A stretch of 64,000 bases of DNA from NCBI GenBank assembly GCA_949358305.1, contig OX442314.1:4467087-4531086 (forward strand), in the 5' to 3' direction. A model generated the notes under the pieces. The model ran no database searches. It had not been told where the DNA came from and saw only the letters and a program-made list of their open reading frames with translations. Made by a program: the position numbers and the translations under genes. The DNA is from Strigamia acuminata (taxonomy: Eukaryota; Arthropoda; Chilopoda; Geophilomorpha; Linotaeniidae). Of the stretch, positions 10,428 through 22,309 are shown one piece after another (position 1 is the first letter of the stretch; each line of letters opens with the position of its first letter).

Positions 10428-11334
10428 TGCGGCGATCCGGGTTTTTACTTATTAAATTATTTAAATTCAATAAGCAATCGTCGTAGAGATGCCGTACAGG
10501 ACTTCTACTCTGTGGCCAAATGTTTGTCTAGGGGAATGATTTTACACAGAGTAAAGGAAAAATTAGATAGTTTTAATCGTTCAAAATACAAAGGAGGTAT
10601 TATTTAAAATGTTTGGGGTCAATCTGGCTTCTTCTTCAAATATACACTCACAGTTGACCGTTGGCTCCAAGATGGCGTCGATGGCGTCGTGTGAGCGCGG
10701 GATTTTAGCGGAGTAAACTCAACGCTAAAATACGTTGCTAAAATATACTAAAAATCCTCGCGGAGCAAGCTCAACACGAGAATACGTCTTGCACACAGCG
10801 GTTTGATTATTACGGAGCAAGCTCGACGTAACAATCCGTCTTAACACAATCCGCCTTGTGGAGTTAAACTCAACACAAAGCCTTCAAATTGACAGAGCAA
10901 GCTCAATGTCAATTTACACACAGAAATGGCTTAAATTACGTGTAGTAATTCAAGCTAGAAAGTTGCTATTCCGTACAGTGGGTACAGACCAGCGATGAAA
11001 CTCAATTCGTCCAAGAATCACAGATCACACTTTGCAGTTTTGGCAGAAGTTTGACACGGTTGTGAACAGTTTGGAGGTGGAATCAAGAGTGCGGGAAGAG
11101 TGGGCCAAAACCGTTTGGCTCACTTCTAAATCTGCTCAGAAAAGCTGCGCAGATGACGAGTTGCACAAAGATCACACACGGCCGCCTTCGGGTCGTGTGC
11201 AACAATTGAGCCGGGCACGCGCGAGGGGAAGGGATGCTCCGCCCAGGCACACGCCTAGCAGCATCATCAAAGTAATGCACGCTGCAGCGCGATTGGTTGA
11301 CGCTGTTGCTGGGCCAAAACTTGCTGCAAAACAC
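10428..11334 (-). repeat. 5' LTR of element 1 (outer edge approximate)
   Basis: The inner border is set by the primer site. The outer border near 11334 is inferred from a CA end next to AT-rich host-like sequence; the partner LTR lies outside the window. The part proximal to the primer site holds a hairpin array at 10703-10915. No TATA box or transcription start could be assigned with confidence. Confidence 0.6.
10703..10915 (-). repeat. Array of five hairpins with shared apical loop in LTR leader
   Basis: Five successive inverted repeats have different stems around nearly the same 12-13 base loop (on the minus strand TTGAGCTTGCTC or TTGAGTTTACTC type). Stem pairs: 10703-10710/10723-10730, about 10753-10760+/10773-10780, 10805-10814/10827-10836, 10854-10860/10874-10880, 10886-10894/10907-10915. 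Stems 1 and 5 are perfect. Every mismatch in the others is C opposite A on the plus strand, which becomes a G-U wobble in minus-strand RNA, the element's own transcript. The loop can itself fold as GAG-CUUG-CUC. Confidence 0.75.
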
Positions 11335-11522
11335 AATATTATTTGGGTAATATTGTGTCTTGTTTTATATTTTATTAATGTATGTTTTATTTCAATTTAC
11401 ATTGAAATAAAACATATAGGCTTGTTGAATATGTTTAAAAGACAATTTGGAAATATGGTGCGCACTCAAATAGGAATATTTGAGGTCACCACAACCTTGT
11501 CGCCATTTTCTATATTTTTCAG

Positions 11523-12445
11523 ACGATCTAATTCCCTACAAGAAAGACGACTACTCCATTCTGTTTGATTTTAAACCAAATTTTCTCTTTTGCTCCCCAA
11601 ACATCAGCGCATTGGTACGATCCATTTTTCAATCCTTTTAGCAATTCAACTAAACCCAAATCTTTTCTTTATCTTATCAAGTTCATGCTTCACAATAATG
11701 ACGACATCATTAATTACAAAATGTCGACTGGATTTCAGCATCACGAGCCACACACTGTGAAAAAATTTGGATTGTCCGCAAAAAGAGTTAGTTCTAAAAA
11801 TTGATTTTATTCAGGCTGATCAGTTTGTACGAACACGCTAGAGTCTAGGGAGTTCATAAACTTTTTAGCATTGCGACCCATTTTTAAGACGGGCGATCTT
11901 CCACATATGATTAATATCTTCAATATTTTAATGCAGTTCAGGATTTTGAATCGAACCGAACAACCATGCGACACAGGTAAAATTGTAAGCAAATGTGAAA
12001 TAAACTGCATTGAAAACGCCCTGAAAAACATCAGCCACTGCAGGTGAGAACAACATATCGAATCACAATTAATTAATTCAATTCAATTCAATTCAATTTA
12101 ATTACGTAATCAAATTATAGGTTTCCTTTCACTTCGCTTTCCGAGCTGCCGTTGTGCGCGAATGAAAGTGAAGCGGCTGCTGGGTGGTTCAACGCGATGA
12201 AATTGGCAATATCTTTCAACTATTTGGAAAAATGCACCTGTCCCAAAAAATGCGATGAAATACTGTACACTGAACATGTGAAAGAAAATGGGCCATCCCG
12301 TGATTCGCGATTATTCATCTACTTTGATGATAATGTGATCGAAGAAATCGAAGAGTCTTACAGCTACGGTTTGATCTCTTTCATGTGCGACGTCGGGGGC
12401 AATTTGGGACTTTTTCTAGGACTAAGCATACCTGCTGTGTTTTAG
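11523..12445 (+). CDS. DEG/ENaC channel gene 1, 3' exons only, early stop in TM2
   Basis: Exons 11523-11614, 11682-11786, 11937-12043 and 12121-12445 join in frame with the same phases as the homologous exons of genes 2 and 3. They encode the second half of the extracellular domain, a Cys-rich segment (CTCPKKC) and the DVGGNLGLFLGLS pore/selectivity motif of DEG/ENaC channels. The TAG at 12443 replaces a Gln codon found at this place in genes 2 and 3, so the end of TM2 and the cytosolic tail are lost although similar codons continue after it. The first exons, including TM1, are not in the window; element 1 lies directly upstream and may separate them. It may be a pseudogene or a truncated subunit. 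Confidence 0.75.
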
Positions 12446-13278
12446 CTTGTGGAGTCATTCGTCCTTTGCTCTTTCAAAAAATTGACATAATATTGATATT
12501 TATCACCTCATGTTATGCTATGATATCGTGTTGCACAAAAAATCATTCTGTAATAAAATAATTAAAAATTAATAATTAAAAAAAACCTTTGAACTGTAAT
12601 GTGATTTCTATTGGACCAACAAACAAAGTTAGAGTGCAACAACCACAGCACCATTCATATCACAAGAATAATATGCTCTTGAATAATTAAACTGTTCGAT
12701 ATATGAAGGTATTTAAGAGCATATTGGATTGAATCAACCACAGTAAATAACTTGGAAAAAAAAGATATGTAATTCTTTTTTTTTAAATTAATAATTGTAC
12801 CCGGTGAAACTTGGCATTTCCAGGTCCACACGACAACAACAACGTTGGTAAAAATCCGTAAAAATCACAAACGTGATATAAGAGTTAGTGCTCTTATAAA
12901 TTAAAATTGATTTAAGCTTACTCCAGATTATCAAAGAATCAACAAAGACTAGATTTTAATTATTTATATAAAATATTGGTTTCAATCTAAGGTATGAATC
13001 AAACACAAACAAAAGAAATGTGTTATCAAAGCGAATGCTATCAAATAATACTTAAATAATTAAACAGTTAATTTTAGTTACACCAATTAAATAAATATAA
13101 GAATATATGAACTTTTTTGTAATAATAAATTAAAAATTGATTTTTCAACCTATCACCTCCTATATTTGTAACATGTTCACATTTATACTGCAATGTGACT
13201 TCTACGTGACAATCTAATGGTACCACCACGACTTGTTGCTATGAATCATAGCAATCCCAGCTGGCAGAAATGTATGTG
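12446..13278. other. Intergenic, AT-rich, nothing recognised
   Basis: Between DEG/ENaC gene 1 and a MITE. Low-complexity AT-rich sequence with no supported coding exon. Any 3' UTR of gene 1 would lie at its start (AATAAA at about 12554). Confidence 0.5.
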
Positions 13279-13280
13279 TA

Positions 13281-13689
13281 AAGGTGGAAACACAAGGGAG
13301 CAGGTAAAATTCCAAAGCTTGCTAGTACAAGAACAAGTTTTAAAAGGGGAGTCATTTAGACAAGCTCACTTGACCGCTTTTGGTTTACCAGCTTAACTGG
13401 CAAACTCAAGCTAGCTAGGTAGCTAGCCAGAAATTCCCGCCAAAATCTCCTCCAAGAATTTCCTCACGATTCTGATTGGCTGTCAAAGTCACATGACCAA
13501 AGCACCAGCAAGCTTGAAGCTGGTAAATCAAACTCAGTTTGATAGGAGTGGGTGAGTACAAAATCGCTTCAAAACAAAGCTTTGAATAAAAACGCAAACT
13601 TGTGTTTGCTCAAGCAGGTGAGATTTTAGCCGCTTTTTCTACTAAAAGCAAGCTTTTAAATTTTACCCGTTCCCTTGTGTTTCCACCTT
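13281..13689. mobile_element. MITE with about 40-bp TIRs, TA target duplication
   Basis: Left end AAGGTGGAAACACAAGGG and right end CCCTTGTGTTTCCACCTT are inverted copies; TA occurs at 13279-13280 and 13690-13691. There is no transposase. It sits between DEG/ENaC genes 1 and 2. The TA target is that of Tc1/mariner-type transposases. Confidence 0.8.
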
Positions 13690-13823
13690 TAGACTCATAC
13701 AAAATGTTAAACTTCTACTTCTAATTGCATTAATCATTAATTCTATCTAATTACATAGGTAACACACCCTCAGAATATACCAGGAAAAAATTAGCCTTCA
13801 TAAAGTATCAGAAAACTTCCACT

Positions 13824-16620
13824 ATGCGAAAGGATATGGACCGCGAAGCCAACGCTTTGAAGATATATATTGAAGGCCTTTATCGTGTTCTCAATTCAAA
13901 AAAGGGATTCGGTTATAATTTCCTTTGGTTTCTAGTAATTTCATTCAGTGCTCTTACTTGCTTATATCAAATTTACGATCGATTTAGCGTATTTTTATCG
14001 CGCCCCATTGAAACCAGAGTCACTTTGTCTCGTAATTCGTCCGTAAAGTTTCCATCCATAACTCTATGTCCCGTCAACAACAACTATATACCTTTAGCTA
14101 TGATGAGATACCAGAGAGCAATTAAAACAAAAGAGAAAAATCTCTGTAAAGTAAACTATTATAGTTTTCTAAACGACACGCTTAACGTTTCAACTCTATG
14201 GGACCTTATGTCCTTTAACGGCACATTGGAAAAGGCTGGAGTACATTCTGTAAGAGATTGAAAAGAAAATAATTAATTTTTTTCTCCAAATTCTCATTCG
14301 ATTTTTCAACAGAGATCTTCAATAATCATTCAACAAAAATTAATGGGTTTGCCAACTCTCCCGGTTGAAATTATTACAAAAACTGTATTGGGCTCATGCT
14401 TCACATATTCCTTCAGTAAGTTTATATTCGTACATTAATTTCCTCTTCCTTTACTGAAATTTCCAACATATTCTTCAGAAAATCTTATTCGCTTTCGAAA
14501 AGATGACTTCATGATTGTGTTTACTTTATACCAGAACCGCCCCGGTAAGGACACACCATTTTGTACTCCATGTTTCACAACATGGGTAAGGATAACAATC
14601 GTATTACCATACTTTAAGTGGCATGCCGGTATAGCCTGGGTTTGACCAGACTGCCGGTAAACCCCGTTTCACCGGCTTGTGCCATTATGATAAAATACAA
14701 TTCAACGAAAATTAAATCAAAGCAAGCTATAAAAGCGTTTTTAGATGTCCAAAATGCAAGTAATTAGCCTAAGTTTTCACAAATTTTAATAACAACCTTC
14801 AGAAAATTTAAAAAAATCAAATTTCTTGCCAGAATTCCAACATTTGGGCATTGTTGGTTTTTCGCTGGTACTAGCATGTTTCACTTTATACTGGCTTTCG
14901 GGTAAAACCTTTGTAACTAAAATTTTCAAAAGTTGGTAATTTCCTGCACCGGTTTGCTGCTTAAAGTGGGGTAAAATTGTACTTAATTGTCCAGCTCTAG
15001 CTGATACTAAAATCATGCCGTTTCTTCCTTCAATAAGTTTATGCTGCACAATCACGATGACATTATTAATTACAAAGTATTAAATGGGTTTAGAGCTCAC
15101 AAACCAAACACCTTTCACGCATATGGATTGTCTGCAAAACAAGTTGGTTTTTCCAGTATTTTCCTTTAGAAATTTGAAATTTATTTATAATCTCATTAGT
15201 TTAAAATTTTGAATCGACTCAAACGACCCTGCGATTCAAACAAAGTTGTAAGCGAGTGTGAAAAAAACTGTCTTGAAAATGTCCTCAAAAACACTAGCCA
15301 TTGCAGGTAAGAACTACAATTTGCGCCCAGTATCTTGATGCTAAATTCGTACTGTGCGTCCCATTGTGCGCAGACGATTTTCTAATTCTAGTTGTTATTT
15401 AGCAGTATTAAGCCTAATATTAGGCTTAATAATGTGACCGCTTGGCCACCCACAGGTTACCAGCGTCACTGCCACACGCCGCCCAATGGCCTTAAGGTCA
15501 TCCCTCCTCGCGGATTGGTATGACCCAGTATAGGGAAGGAGAGAGCTGAGTGGTGTGCTGAGGAGAGAGAGTGTAGAAGAGCGCTGGGTCTCAACCGAGA
15601 CAGTTGTGTAGGAAGTAAGGTCTTGTAAGGCCAACAAGGGTAGTCGTGCCCTGAGTTGACTCTGCTCTCCTCCCCATTCACCACTGTGATGCTCAGTAGT
15701 GTGATGATGGCTCTGCTAAAGCCTCCATGAGCGATTGCATGTGTCGCACAGGTAAGTACGGCAGAATGTTACGTTTGACCGGCCATGTAATACATGAGGT
15801 TCTCACCCTGTTTGACGGGTCAGTTGTTGGTGTGGCATGCCTTCGCGGCACTGCCAACACGCGGGTAGACGAGTCTCTAACCCCTAGACAAACGGATTAA
15901 AGGCCAACAACCAACAATCTAGAGTCTCTAGTCTTCTTTATGTGAGTGTCCCAAACCACGGTAACCAGTCCGCTGGCTGCCATGGCAAAGACCATACCAG
16001 TCACAATAATGCTAAAATAAAGGAAATAAAGCAAATAAACACATTATTAACAGCAATTTACACTGTAGAACCAAAATATGGCTGTTTATTTGCTTTATTT
16101 TAGCATTATTAGGCCTAATGTTATGCTTAATAATTGTCTGCGCAAAATGGGATGCCCAGTACAAATTTAGCATCAAGATATCAAGACAAAACGAATTGAA
16201 TTTAATTTTTGCTTACAGTAGAATGCTATTCTTGTTTATTAAAGATTGCCTTTTGTTTCTTTCTCCAATCTGCCGTTGTGTGTGAATGAAAATGATGCAA
16301 TAGATGCACACTTGAAAGCAGAGCAGCTGGCTATTACTTTTGATTATTTAGAACAATGCAACTGTTCTAAAATATGCGATGCCATTTTGTACACTGATCA
16401 TTTGAAGGTGATCGATAATTCTGACAAGTCAGTGTTAGCCTTCTATTTTGACGACAATATGATTGAAGAAATTGAAGAATATTACAGCTACACGTTGATT
16501 CCCTTCATCTGTGATGTTGGTGGAAATTTGGGTCTTTTTCTCGGATTAAGCATCCCTGGCTTATTTCAGGTTATGGAGTCATTCGTTGCTTACTTTTTCA
16601 AAAAACCCACCTCAAATTAA
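13824..16620 (+). CDS. DEG/ENaC sodium channel gene 2, complete, six exons
   Basis: Exons 13824-14249, 14313-14415, 14479-14585, 15038-15142, 15200-15306, 16245-16620 join to 1224 nt, 407 residues, with every junction GT-AG and in frame. TM1 is at about residues 32-53 (NFLWFLVISFSALTCLYQIY), followed by FPSITLC, the family's FPxVTxC motif. The extracellular region carries Cys pairs including CNCSKIC. The pore region is DVGGNLGLFLGLS with the GxS selectivity signature, then TM2 and a short tail. At the usual N-terminal His-Gly gating motif the sequence reads EG (IYIEGLYRVL), so the His is not seen. The protein is shorter than typical 500-700 residue family members. Trimeric cation channel of the plasma membrane expected; ligand unknown. 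Confidence 0.88.
15331..16180. mobile_element. MITE in intron 5 of DEG/ENaC gene 2, carrying a nested solo LTR
   Basis: Terminal inverted repeats of nearly 50 bp begin TATCTTGATGCTAAATT and end with the inverse. The interior has further inverted segments (around 16010-16040 and 16083-16104). A solo LTR (15434-16005) splits it. No transposase frame. Confidence 0.7.
15434..16005. repeat. Solo LTR (572 bp) with ATAA target duplication
   Basis: Starts TGTGACCG, ends CAGTCACA, flanked by ATAA at 15430-15433 and 16006-16009. Related in sequence to the larger solo LTR at 40431-41747, with shared blocks near the start (GTCACTGCCACAC) and near the end (GGCAAAGACCAT). No internal domain remains. Confidence 0.75.
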
Positions 16621-16676
16621 ACTTAACAACTTTATTGACTATTGATTATCATATCATTCAATGTATCTTTGTTATT

Positions 16677-17055
16677 AAAGGGTTTCACAAATGAAACGCT
16701 GAAGGCGCTAAAATGTGTGTTCCAATAATCACAATCAATGCATTATTGAGGACCCACGCCAGGTTCAATTGATTATTTTGCAAGTCATATAACTTTTATT
16801 TATACTTTATTTTATTTTTGTTATTTATTTATTTGTTTTTGTTGAATTAAATTGATTATTTATTTAATAATTTACAACAAATTCTCTTTTTCCTTATTTT
16901 AAGCATACTTCAGCACTAACAACTCCTTTTCAGACGATTATACATAAGTGCTGAAGTGCTGAAGCGATTATTCATGTGATTGGCCCAAAAGGTCACATGA
17001 CAATTGTTTTAGCAGAATAATCGGCGCCTTCAGCATATCACTTTTGAAACCCCTT
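16677..17055. mobile_element. MITE downstream of DEG/ENaC gene 2
   Basis: Inverted ends GGGTTTCA...GAAGGCGC and GCGCCTTC...TGAAACCC, about 30 bp with one gap. AT-rich interior, no ORF. The exact ends are uncertain by a few bases. Confidence 0.6.
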
Positions 17056-17926
17056 TTTGTATTATTATCATGTTGCTCATGCTTTACGCTACATCGATCA
17101 TGTTAATGTCTTGTTGTGCTTTACTAATGATCTAAATAAAAGGAAAACGCTCTTATTAATTAAGTCCAAGTATAAATTGTGCACTCTATCTATTCACGTT
17201 GAACGAGGCCATTTTGTGTTCTGTAAATTACCTCACTAAGTGCATTCGAAAAGTCATTAAAACGAATGTAAACACATTTAGACTCGTTTTTGCACAGCAT
17301 TTAAACAAATTAATTCATGTAAATGTAAATGTAATGTAAAAGCAATTGTTTTTTATACATACCTACTTAATTGCATTTATCAAAATCAAAATTTAATTTA
17401 CAGCAGCAAGATATAAAATTTATAGCGAACATTCAACTTTTATTTTGAAAATACGGAGTAGCAATTTTTAATCAAAATATTTAAATAGTTATTCTCGTTT
17501 TGTTCTATTTTCAATTCATAAATTGTGTGTACTCTGTCTATGTATCTCTATGTGATTAATTTATTAGGTCAATAAAGCAAATCCAATTAATCTTGAGGAA
17601 AGGTGCTTCAAAAACTAATTTCACTTCAATTTAATATCTCCTTTTAAATTTTTAAAACTTGTTCAACACACAAATTTTCTTCTCTCCAACCTAAAATTGA
17701 ATTTCCAAATAAAAAGATTTTTATGTACACAAGTCTCAATCTCCAACCAGTCAATAGTCAAACAGTCCACATCATTGAGACCACCACCAGTTCTTTTTCA
17801 GTTCAACAAAAAAAGCAAAAAAAAAAAAAGATTTTTTTCTGCAGTATTTTCAATCACAAAAGCAATGAACCAAACCAAAAGACTGTAAAAAAAAATAATC
17901 CATTTTAAATCTGTACTAATACCGGT
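17056..17926. other. Intergenic, AT-rich; first copy of a direct duplication
   Basis: No supported gene. A segment at about 17575-17760 is repeated in the same orientation at about 18178-18360 (shared TCCAATTAATCTTGAG, TTAATATCTCC-type and AAAATTGAATTTCCAAA blocks), with moderate divergence. A MITE (17928-18111) lies between the copies. Confidence 0.5.
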
Positions 17927-17927
17927 A

Positions 17928-18111
17928 CAGTCAAAACTCTTTATTACGAATCGCCATATAACAAATTATCGATATAACAAATACCTAAAAATGGCTGGTT
18001 TGGTTGGCTGACCATAGAACACCATGTTAAAAAATTTAAGTATAACGAATTCTCGTTGTAACCAATCGATTTTTCGGATTCCTTGCGATTCGTTGTAAAG
18101 AGTTTCGACTG
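17928..18111. mobile_element. Short MITE (184 bp), pogo/Tc1-like ends
   Basis: Ends CAGTCAAAACTCTTTATTAC and its inverse (one or two mismatches), flanked by TA at 17926-17927 and 18112-18113. No coding capacity. Ends beginning CAGT and a TA target fit the pogo/Tc1 superfamily. Confidence 0.75.
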
Positions 18112-18712
18112 TACTTATAACTACCGTACTCGTACGTGTCTCTCTACATGCATCTGTGTGCGATTTCTTTAACGAGACAATAAACCCAATCCAATTAATC
18201 TTGAGAAAAACTGCTGTTAAATATTTCAAAAAGTAATTTCATCTCAAACCTAATATCTCCTCTTTAATTTTTAAAACTTAATCAAAACAACAATTTTCTT
18301 TGTTCGACTTAAAATTGAATTTCCAAACAACAAATTCTTATACACACAAGTCTCAAATTAATTGAAAAAAAATTCTAAAATCAATTCTTTTCAGTAATCT
18401 GTTAAATATTTACAAACTTTTAAAAAAAACTGTTCCCAATTCTTTACTTCTGATCTAGAAAATAAGTTATTGAATTTTGGATCCACAATAAAAAAAAATA
18501 ATACCTCTTGAGAATGGATGTGCTCCTAAATATTTAATCAGGCAATTTCATTTCAATTCATGTCATTTTTTTTAAAGAAAAAATGATTAAAAATATAATT
18601 CACTAATTATATTTCTTTCAATTGAAAATTGTATTTCCAATCAATAAACTGCCAACTTTCTACCAAAATTTCCTGTGTGATTATCTTCACTTTCATCCTA
18701 GACATCATTAAG

Positions 18713-20713
18713 ATGCCACCTCGACCGCCGCAAGTTCGACTTACTCTTCACACCAATACATGCTGGGCAAAAAGTATACTTGTAGTAAGAATACCGGTAT
18801 GCAATAATGATATTAACTTCACTGTTTTTCCAACAGAGAGCACTAAAAAACTAAATATTAAGAATCAACATGATCGAGAGAATGCTTACAACAATGCAAT
18901 CCCAGGCCTAAAGCCAGGCAGAGGCTTCGTTTACAATTTCCTGTGGATTATACTTGTTTCTTTCAGCACACTCGCTTGTTCTTATCAAATTTACGATCGA
19001 TTCTGCTTCTTTCTATCTCATCCGATTGATACCAAAGTCCGTTTAATTCATAATTCAACCATCAAGTTCCCATCAATAACTTTATGTCCATACATCGACA
19101 ACTACGTGCCTTTGGTTGGCGTTAGAAAAGAAAAAGCAATAGAAAGAGGAATGAATATCACAGAGTTTTGCAAAGTACACTATTTTAGTTTTCTAAGTGA
19201 TTCTTTTAACATTACGACCTTGTGGGAACATATGTCTTTTACTGGAATCATGCAGAGAGCCTATGACCTTTCGGTAAGAAAAGAGCGGCATTATAAGAAC
19301 TATTTATCCTAAAATACAAAAAAAAAAAAAATTTAGACATCCAAAAATCACACAGATGCAAATGGATTACACGATTCGCCTTTATTCTCTGTCAAAACTG
19401 ACACGAAAGCTATATTGGGGACTTGTCACACGTATTCCGTCAGTAAGTTCCATAACAAAATTTTCTAATTTTTTTTAAATCGATATTTGATTATTGCATG
19501 TTTGTTTTTAGAAGATCCTGTTCTCTTTGAAAAAGATGATTTCATGCTTGTGTTTGCGTTCCAAAAAGAATTGCCACTTTGCGCAGATAATGACATTGCC
19601 ACGGTAACAAAAAAAATAGAAATGAATATTCAAATAAATTTAATTCCTGTTTTAAAATAAGTTTGTGCTGCACAATGATGACGACATTATGACTTACAAG
19701 TTGTCCACAGCTACCATGCTGAAGCCTCGCACCAGACTAGTGTATAGCTTGTCTGCTAAGAGAGTTAGTTTTGTGATTCTCAAGTGCAGTAGAGCATCGA
19801 TTATCAAAACACCGGTTATCCGAACAATCGGTTATCCGAACAACGGTGATCCGATTTTTATCGATGTTTAATCAAATTTTAATGCTTTTTAATTGTTTTT
19901 GTCCATTTTTGATTGCTTCTTAACAATTTTTTATAAATTTTTTATTTACTGTATGTATGCAGTACAGTATGTATATAAAAGTAATGTTCGATTATGCAAA
20001 CAAATTGGTTTTACCAACACCTAGAATGTACTTCCTAACTGTGCTGAAACCGGCACAATTCCTTGTGGTGCTAATACACCACAGTCTCCCAATTAGTTCG
20101 GATAATCGATGGTCTACTGTATGTATGATGTCAAATTAACTACTAACATTTCATTTATTAAAGTTCAAGATTTTGAATCAAACAACGAGCCCGTGCGACA
20201 CTGTTAAAGCTGTAAGCGAGTGTGAAAGAAACTGCTTTGAAGATGCTTTGGAGAATGAAGTTGACTGCAGGTAAGAGATTGAGAAATATTTCTACTGTCA
20301 CATAAAAATCACTTAAAAAAATCAACAGATTACCAATGTCTTCTGTCTCGGAATTGCCGATGTGCTCAGAGTTCTTTGAAGTGCTTATTTCGGGCATACA
20401 AACATTGGACCTCACCCTTTCGTTTGATTACACAGAAAAATGCGATTGTCCTAAAGTATGTGACGAAATATTGTACACTGATCACTTGAAAGAAATTGAT
20501 CAATCCAATCAATCAATCTTATCCCTCTACTTTGAAAATAATCTGATGGAAGAAATCAAAGAGTATTACAGCTATCAGTTCACATCATTTATCAGTGATG
20601 TCGGTGGGAATTTGGGTCTATTTTTAGGATTAAGCATTCCTGGCATTTTTCAACTTGGACAATTTATCATTGTTTATGCTGTGAAAAACATCAATTGCAA
20701 AATGAATTTTTAG
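18713..20713 (+). CDS. DEG/ENaC sodium channel gene 3, complete, six exons
   Basis: Exons (start)-19273, 19337-19442, 19512-19603, 19662-19763, 20164-20270, 20329-20713 join in frame with the same phases as gene 2. With the ATG at 18713 the product is 450 residues; an upstream in-frame ATG at 18629 would add 28. A further intron ending at an acceptor near 18835 is possible because CTTGTAGTAAGA at about 18780 resembles a donor, so the N-terminus is the least certain part. TM1 is near NFLWIILVSFSTLACSYQIY, followed by FPSITLC. Extracellular Cys motif CDCPKVC. Pore motif DVGGNLGLFLGLS, TM2, short basic tail. It is the closest paralogue of gene 2 in the cluster. Plasma-membrane cation channel subunit expected. 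Confidence 0.85.
19787..20119. mobile_element. Pogo-like MITE in intron 4 of DEG/ENaC gene 3
   Basis: Ends CAGTAGAGCATCGATTATC and GATAATCGATGGTCTACTG are inverted with one mismatch. Internal GGTTATCCGAACAA repeats. 333 bp, no transposase. The flanking TA is clear only on the right. Confidence 0.65.
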
Positions 20714-20989
20714 CACTATATACAAATTAAATTTAAAAAATTAATTTGTGTACTTGTAGAATATACCACTCTTTTACTACGTTTACATGCACCAAATATT
20801 TTGAATGGTGAATAATTTGAGTAGTGAAAATCAAATTGTTGTGTTTACATGCAGAAAATAATTCGCAATTACTTTTGGTTTTTGACCAATGGGAAAGAAT
20901 AAGCGCGAAAAAATATTCCACGCTTATTCATTTGCCTTTATTCATTCGCCTTTATTCATTTTGCGGTTGCGCAATTTCTATATTCTGAA

Positions 20990-22309
20990 TTCCAAAGAAT
21001 AATAATAATAATTAATAAATAAATAAATAAATAAATAAATAATGATTTATTCCTCAAGAATTAAATTGAGTGGGTGCCCCTCAACAGCCAAAGGCCTACA
21101 GGGAGGGACACCCCGACAAGTAAATCCAAAGAAATAGACAACAAACTAAAGACAAAAACACTTAGACTAGGACATTAAAAAAACACAGACAACCATCGCG
21201 CAAAGAGCAGGAGAAAAAAATCCAGACCCACCAAAGAACTATTACAATTGGACATAATACCGGTACGACCCACCGGAAGATGTGGATCTAAAACAGCAAA
21301 AAGCTGCGAGGCTCTACGCATAAAAAAGGAGGCCGGCAATCTCAAAGAGAGCAGAGCTAGAATGTCTAAAGCCGTAATACGACCGTGAAATAAACGAAAG
21401 GCAAAGACACAATTGGCCTTCATCAAAGCCGAAGAAATCGGGATCAAATTCAAACGAGACTTAACCAAAAGAACAAATAGGAGACGCAGCGAACACAAAG
21501 ACTTCAAAGAAAACACAACCTGTAAATAATTCCCAAATATCTGGCACAACGCGCAACAACACCGTTAACGTGGGAACAAAAAGTAAGCCCGTCATCGATA
21601 GTCACACCTAGGGTTCTACAAGTAGAAAGCCAAGGTATCAGAGTGTCCGCAAAACTGTAAGAGAAACAAATCTTGACCTTCTTACGTGAAAAAGATAGCA
21701 CCATAGATTTTTTCAGATTGACAGACATACGGTTGACAGACATACGGTTCACGGACATCCACTCAAGAATCTCATCAAGACAACACTGAAGACAAACACA
21801 ATCCGCAATCGAACACACTCTAACACCCACCTTAGTGTCGTCTGCAAACAAGGCAAGATGATAATGTTGTTATTTTGTGTCACCTGGTCCAATGTCTTTG
21901 AAATCCCGTATGAGGGTCTCCCACCGCCAGGGGGAGTTGAATGTACCACTGACCAATCACGCGACTTCCGGTTACGTTGCGGGAACGTGGAGATCGTTGC
22001 TATAACGTGCGAGCGGAATAAACGAAGTATATCAGCAACAATCCATGCCATCTCTTCTCATTTAATTCCAACAGATAATCGTGAATAAAGCCAGAAAGGT
22101 CGTTTATGAAAATTAAAAACAAAATAGGACCAAGAATGGACTCCTAAGGAACTCCAGTGGCACAGGTAAAAGGAATAGAACAGACAGAGTCCCCACATTT
22201 GACAAAAGCCAAGCGGGAGCTTAAGAAACTCTCAAACCAAACACAATAGCGGGAGGTCAGACCATAGAAAGACAATTTAGTCAATAGCAGAGAATGATCA
22301 ATCGAATCA

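Larger units (their letters stand above)
1..11334 (-). mobile_element. Ty3/gypsy LTR retrotransposon (element 1), 3' end outside window
   Basis: Read on the minus strand the order is 5' LTR (from about 11334 to 10428), tRNA-Pro primer site, gag, pol, and a spliced third ORF that runs off the window at base 1. The 3' LTR is therefore not visible and no target-site duplication can be checked; the outer LTR edge near 11334 is an estimate from a TG...CA-type end. All three ORFs are open, so the element could be recently active. It lies just upstream of the first visible exon of DEG/ENaC gene 1 and probably sits in an intron of that gene. Confidence 0.85.
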
